Shown here: piece after piece, positions 60,423 through 64,000 of the stretch | Numbering within the stretch: the stretch's first letter is position 1 | How the letters are laid out: each line of letters begins with the position of its first letter | Origin: Fen-999 sp964530115 | GTDB lineage: Bacteria; Pseudomonadota; Gammaproteobacteria; Burkholderiales; Rhodocyclaceae | Assembly: GCA_964530115.1 (NCBI GenBank) | Contig: CAZGYD010000105.1 | Location: forward strand, 1-64,000 | Reading direction: 5' to 3' | DNA length: 64,000 nucleotides | Notes under the pieces: generated by a model | Database searches by the model: none | What the model saw: only the letters and a program-made list of their open reading frames with translations | Told to the model about the DNA's origin: nothing | Program-made: the position numbers and the translations under genes

Positions 60423-61715
60423 ATGAATGCACAACGCATGGCAACGCTGACCGTCGACGGCAAGACCGTCGAGCTTCCCGTTTATTCGGGGTCGATCGGA
60501 CCCGACGTCATCGACGTCCGCTCGCTTTACGCCAAGACCGGGATGTTCACCTTCGACCCCGGCTATATGTCGACCGCGTCCTGCAAATCGTCGATCACCT
60601 ACATCGACGGCGACAAGGGCGAACTGCTCTACCGTGGTTACCCGATCGAACAGCTGGCGGTGCATTGCGACTTCCTCGAAGTCTGCTACCTGCTCAAGCA
60701 CGGCGAGCTGCCCAATGCCCAGCAGAAGCTCGACTGGGAGCGCGCCGTCAAGAAGCACACCATGGTGCACGAGCAGATTTCCCGCTTCATGATGGGTTTC
60801 CGCCGCGACTCGCATCCGATGGCGGTGCTCGTCGGCCTGGTCGGTGCGCTCTCGGCCTTCTATCACGACTCGCTCGACATCAACAATCCCGAGCACCGGC
60901 TGACCGCGGCGATCCGGCTGATCGCCAAGATGCCGACCATCGTCGCCATGGCCTACAAGTATTCGATCGGCCTGCCGCAGATGTACCCGAAGAACAGCCT
61001 GAGCTACACGGCCAACTTCATGCACATGATGTTCGCCAACCCGTGCGAGGAGTACGTGCCCAATCCCGTGCTGGTCCGGGCCCTCGACCGCATCCTGATC
61101 CTGCACGCCGATCACGAGCAGAACGCCTCCACCTCGACGGTGCGGCTTGCCGGCTCCTCGGGCGCCAACCCGTTCGCCTGCATCGCCGCGGGCATCGCCT
61201 GCCTCTGGGGCCCGGCGCATGGCGGCGCCAACGAGGCCTGCCTGAAGATGCTCGAGGAGATCGGCGACGTCTCGCGCGTGCCGGAGTACATCAAGCGGGC
61301 CAAGGACAAGAACGACAGCTTCAAGCTGATGGGCTTCGGCCACCGGGTCTACAAGAACTTCGACCCGCGCGCGACGCTCATGCGCGAGACCTGCCACGAG
61401 GTGCTGGGCGAGCTCGGCCTCCACGACGACCCGCTGTTCAAGCTGGCGCTGGAGCTCGAGCGCATCGCGCTGCAGGACGAGTACTTCATCGAGAAGAAGC
61501 TCTACCCGAACGTCGATTTCTATTCGGGCATCGTCCAGAAGGCGCTCGGCATCCCGACCCAGCTGTTCACCGGCATCTTCGCCATGGCGCGCACCATCGG
61601 CTGGATCGCCCAGTGGCACGAGATGATCTCCGACCCCGAGCAGAAGATCGGCCGGCCGCGCCAGCTCTACACCGGGGCGACCAAGCGCGATGTCCCGCCG
61701 CTCGACAAGCGTTGA
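60423..61715 (+). CDS. gltA: Citrate synthase (type I)
   Basis: 430 residues. Catalytic histidines in L-H-A-D-H-E-Q-N and G-P-A-H-G-G-A-N, and the aspartate region G-F-G-H-R-V-Y-K-N-F-D-P-R. Hexameric NADH-sensitive type by similarity. A terminator follows. Confidence 0.97.
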   Translation: MNAQRMATLTVDGKTVELPVYSGSIGPDVIDVRSLYAKTGMFTFDPGYMSTASCKSSITYIDGDKGELLYRGYPIEQLAVHCDFLEVCYLLKHGELPNAQQKLDWERAVKKHTMVHEQISRFMMGFRRDSHPMAVLVGLVGALSAFYHDSLDINNPEHRLTAAIRLIAKMPTIVAMAYKYSIGLPQMYPKNSLSYTANFMHMMFANPCEEYVPNPVLVRALDRILILHADHEQNASTSTVRLAGSSGANPFACIAAGIACLWGPAHGGANEACLKMLEEIGDVSRVPEYIKRAKDKNDSFKLMGFGHRVYKNFDPRATLMRETCHEVLGELGLHDDPLFKLALELERIALQDEYFIEKKLYPNVDFYSGIVQKALGIPTQLFTGIFAMARTIGWIAQWHEMISDPEQKIGRPRQLYTGATKRDVPPLDKR

Positions 61716-61727
61716 TCCGGCGCCCGA

Positions 61728-61755
61728 GGCATCCCGGCCCGGGATGCCTTTTTTT
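61728..61755 (+). terminator. Rho-independent terminator after gltA
   Basis: Stem GGCATCCC (61728-61735) pairs with GGGATGCC (61741-61748), followed by seven T residues. It ends the sdh-gltA transcript before odhA. Confidence 0.9.
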
Positions 61756-61784
61756 CATCCGAGCCCATAAAAAGAGGTGATGCG

Positions 61785-64000
61785 ATGATGAAACAGGCTT
61801 TGACGAGTTCCTATCTCTATGGCGCGAACGCGCCGTTCATCGAAGAACTCTACGAACGCTATCTCGAAAACCCCACCTCGGTCGATCCGGGCTGGCGGGA
61901 TTATTTCGACAAACTGGGCGCGCTGCCCGGTGTCGGCAACACCTCCGCGCCCGACGTTGCGCACGCTCCGGTGATCGCCTCCTTTGCCCAGCGGGCGAAG
62001 GAAGGGGTCCTCGCAGCGCCCGCCCGTGAGCGCGCCGCGCACAACGAGAAGCAGGTCCGCGTGCTGCAGATGATCAACGCCTACCGCTTCCTCGGCAACC
62101 GCTGGGCGCAGCTCGATCCGCTCAAGCGGCATGAACGGCCGGCCATCGCCGAGCTCGAACCGTCGTACTACGGTTTCACCGAGGCCGATCTCGGCCTGCA
62201 CTTCCACTGCGGATCGTTCGCCGCCTGTCCGACCGAGCCCAATCTGCGCGAGATCCTCGAAGCGGTGCGCCAGACCTACTGCGGCACCATCGGCTCCGAG
62301 TACATGTACCTGACCGACGTCGCGCAGAAGCGCTGGATCCAGGCGCGCATCGAGCCGATCCGTGCCACGCCGTCGTTCGCGCCGGAGGAGAAGAAGCGCT
62401 TCCTCGAGCGGCTCACCGCGGCCGAGACGCTCGAACGCTTTCTGCACACGAAATACGTCGGCCAGAAGCGCTTCTCGCTCGAGGGCGGCGAATCGCTGAT
62501 CGTGGCCATGGACGAGCTGATCCGCAGCGGCGGCCGCCTCGGCGTCCAGGAGATGGTCATCGGCATGGCCCACCGCGGCCGCCTCAACGTGCTCGTCAAC
62601 ACGCTCGGCAAGCAGCCGAAGATGCTCTTCGAGGAATTCGAGGGCAAGAAGGCGCAGGAACTTTCGGCGGGCGACGTCAAGTACCACATGGGCTATTCGT
62701 CGGACGTGGGCACGCCCGGCGGGCCGATGCACCTGACGCTGGCCTTCAACCCCTCGCATCTCGAAATCGTCAATCCGGTCGTCTGCGGCTCGGTCTATGC
62801 GCGCCAGGTCAGGCGCGGCGCCACGGGCAAGAAGGAGGTCGTGCCGGTGCTGATCCACGGCGACGCCGCGGTCGCCGGCCAGGGCGTCAATCAGGAGATG
62901 CTCAACTTCTCGCAGACCCGCGGCTATGGCACCGGCGGCACGGTGCACATCATCGTGAACAACCAGATCGGCTTCACCACCTCGGACCCGCGCGACACGC
63001 GCTCGTCGATCTACTGCACCGACGTCTTCAAGATGGTCGAGGCGCCGATCTGCCACGTCAATGGCGACGACCCCGAGGCGGTCGCCTTCGTCACCCGGCT
63101 GGCCATCGAATTCCGCCAGGAGTTCGGCAAGGACGTCGTCGTCGACATCGTCTGCTTCCGCAAGCTCGGCCACAACGAGCAGGACGAGCCGATGGTCACC
63201 CAGCCGCTGATGTACAAGAAGATCAACGCCCATCCCGGCACGCGCAGGCTCTATGCCGACAAGCTGGCGGCGCAGGGCGTCATCGGCGAGGACGAGGCGG
63301 AGCGGATGATCCGCGACTACCGCACCGCACTCGACGAGGGCCGCCACCTGATCGATCCCGTGATCTCCGATCACCAGAGCAAGTACGCGATCGACTGGCG
63401 GCCGCACGTCAATGTCCCCTACACGGAGAAGTGCGACACCACGGTGGCGAAGAAGGAGCTGCAGCGCCTGGCCGAGCGGGTGACCACGATCCCCGAGCAC
63501 TTCGCGCTGCACCCGCGGGTGCAGAAGATCATCGACGACCGGCGGCTGATGGGCGCCGGCAAGCTGCCGGTGGACTGGGGCATGGGCGAGACGCTCGCCT
63601 ACGCGACGCTGCTCGCCGCCGGCTACAACGTGCGCATCTCCGGCGAGGACGTCGGCCGCGGCACCTTCTTCCACCGCCATGCGGCGATCCACGACCAGAA
63701 CCGCGAGAAATGGGACGAGGGCACCTGGTGGCCGCTGCAGCATCTCCAGGAAAAGCAGGGCTGGTTCCACTGCTTCGATTCGGTGCTCTCCGAGGAGGCG
63801 GTGCTCGCCTTCGAATACGGCTTCGCCACGGCGAGCCCCAACGAGCTGGTGATCTGGGAGGCGCAGTTCGGCGATTTCGCCAACGGCGCCCAGGTGGTGA
63901 TCGACCAGTTCCTGAGCTCGGGCGAAGCCAAGTGGGGCCGCGGCTGCGGCCTGGTGCTGTTCCTGCCCCACGGCTACGAAGGGCAGGGGCCGGAGCACTC
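61785..64000 (+). CDS. sucA: 2-oxoglutarate dehydrogenase E1, N-terminal part
   Basis: About 738 residues visible; runs off the right edge (full family length about 950). N-terminal helix S-S-Y-L-Y-G-A-N-A-P-F-I-E-E-L-Y, then thiamin-diphosphate segments (G-M-A-H-R-G-R-L-N-V-L, H-G-D-A-A-V-A-G-Q-G, N-N-Q-I-G-F-T-T and N-G-D-D-P-E-A-V). AAGAGG lies 8-13 bases before the ATG pair at 61785. Part of the oxoglutarate dehydrogenase complex (also called odhA). Confidence 0.95.
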   Translation, partial: MMKQALTSSYLYGANAPFIEELYERYLENPTSVDPGWRDYFDKLGALPGVGNTSAPDVAHAPVIASFAQRAKEGVLAAPARERAAHNEKQVRVLQMINAYRFLGNRWAQLDPLKRHERPAIAELEPSYYGFTEADLGLHFHCGSFAACPTEPNLREILEAVRQTYCGTIGSEYMYLTDVAQKRWIQARIEPIRATPSFAPEEKKRFLERLTAAETLERFLHTKYVGQKRFSLEGGESLIVAMDELIRSGGRLGVQEMVIGMAHRGRLNVLVNTLGKQPKMLFEEFEGKKAQELSAGDVKYHMGYSSDVGTPGGPMHLTLAFNPSHLEIVNPVVCGSVYARQVRRGATGKKEVVPVLIHGDAAVAGQGVNQEMLNFSQTRGYGTGGTVHIIVNNQIGFTTSDPRDTRSSIYCTDVFKMVEAPICHVNGDDPEAVAFVTRLAIEFRQEFGKDVVVDIVCFRKLGHNEQDEPMVTQPLMYKKINAHPGTRRLYADKLAAQGVIGEDEAERMIRDYRTALDEGRHLIDPVISDHQSKYAIDWRPHVNVPYTEKCDTTVAKKELQRLAERVTTIPEHFALHPRVQKIIDDRRLMGAGKLPVDWGMGETLAYATLLAAGYNVRISGEDVGRGTFFHRHAAIHDQNREKWDEGTWWPLQHLQEKQGWFHCFDSVLSEEAVLAFEYGFATASPNELVIWEAQFGDFANGAQVVIDQFLSSGEAKWGRGCGLVLFLPHGYEGQGPEH

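Overview
The window is GC-rich, tightly packed bacterial DNA. Gene content and order (acnB, a CitE-like lyase, mdh, a GntR regulator, sdhCDAB, sdhE, gltA and odhA in one run; class I RadA; family-4 uracil-DNA glycosylase; LplT) point to a betaproteobacterium, most likely Rhodocyclales or a close relative. That placement is inference from gene content only. The left edge is a contig end: bases 22-88 are Illumina Nextera adapter, fused to the 3' part of an IS1380-type transposase. No rRNA or tRNA was seen, and no gene-free stretch exceeds 300 bases.

Region by region: (1) 1-600: adapter, transposase remnant and a possible CRISPR repeat remnant. (2) 0.6-10.7 kb, all minus strand: a respiratory or repair module. 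Read in transcription order it holds a methionine-rich exported protein behind a near-perfect sigma-54 promoter, a small exported protein, an anchored pentaheme cytochrome c, a Tat-exported DMSO-reductase-family molybdoenzyme, a four-cluster ferredoxin subunit, a TorD chaperone, a sensor kinase with a periplasmic CXXCH, an NtrC-type sigma-54 activator, and a tandem CZB zinc protein. (3) 11.7-22.6 kb: a phosphonate uptake and C-P lyase island (phnCDE, a phnO-like gene, a hexapeptide transferase, a divergent second phnM, phnGHIJKLM), bounded by two identical 37-bp direct repeats. (4) 22.6-28.3 kb: a DUF1501/DUF1800 exported pair and the complete AmmeMemoRadiSam triad. (5) 28.4-50 kb: housekeeping genes (ispDF, thpR, tsaB, rimI, UDG, alr, radA, moaA), an EnvZ/OmpR-type pair, lemA/TPM genes, LplT and several regulators. 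(6) 51-64 kb: the TCA-cycle supercluster, running off the right edge inside odhA/sucA.

The most striking signal is not a gene. A dispersed element of about 27 bp (core CGGCTGAGTTTC, left part GGCGTGTTAC or similar) occurs 15 times clearly and once in degenerate form between 1.5 and 53.7 kb, in both orientations. It lies between genes and also inside at least six ordinary genes, where it is read in different frames, so it is conserved as DNA and not as peptide. Two copies bracket the phn island, and some copies supply stop or start codons of neighbouring genes. It is absent from the TCA supercluster after 53.7 kb. I do not recognise this element.

The second candidate system is the 0.6-10.7 kb module. 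Its parts suggest a sigma-54-controlled periplasmic electron-transfer pathway tied to oxidant defence: CZB domains are known hypochlorite/zinc sensors, and a Met-rich periplasmic protein is a known type of chlorine-oxidant sink. The substrate cannot be read from the sequence.
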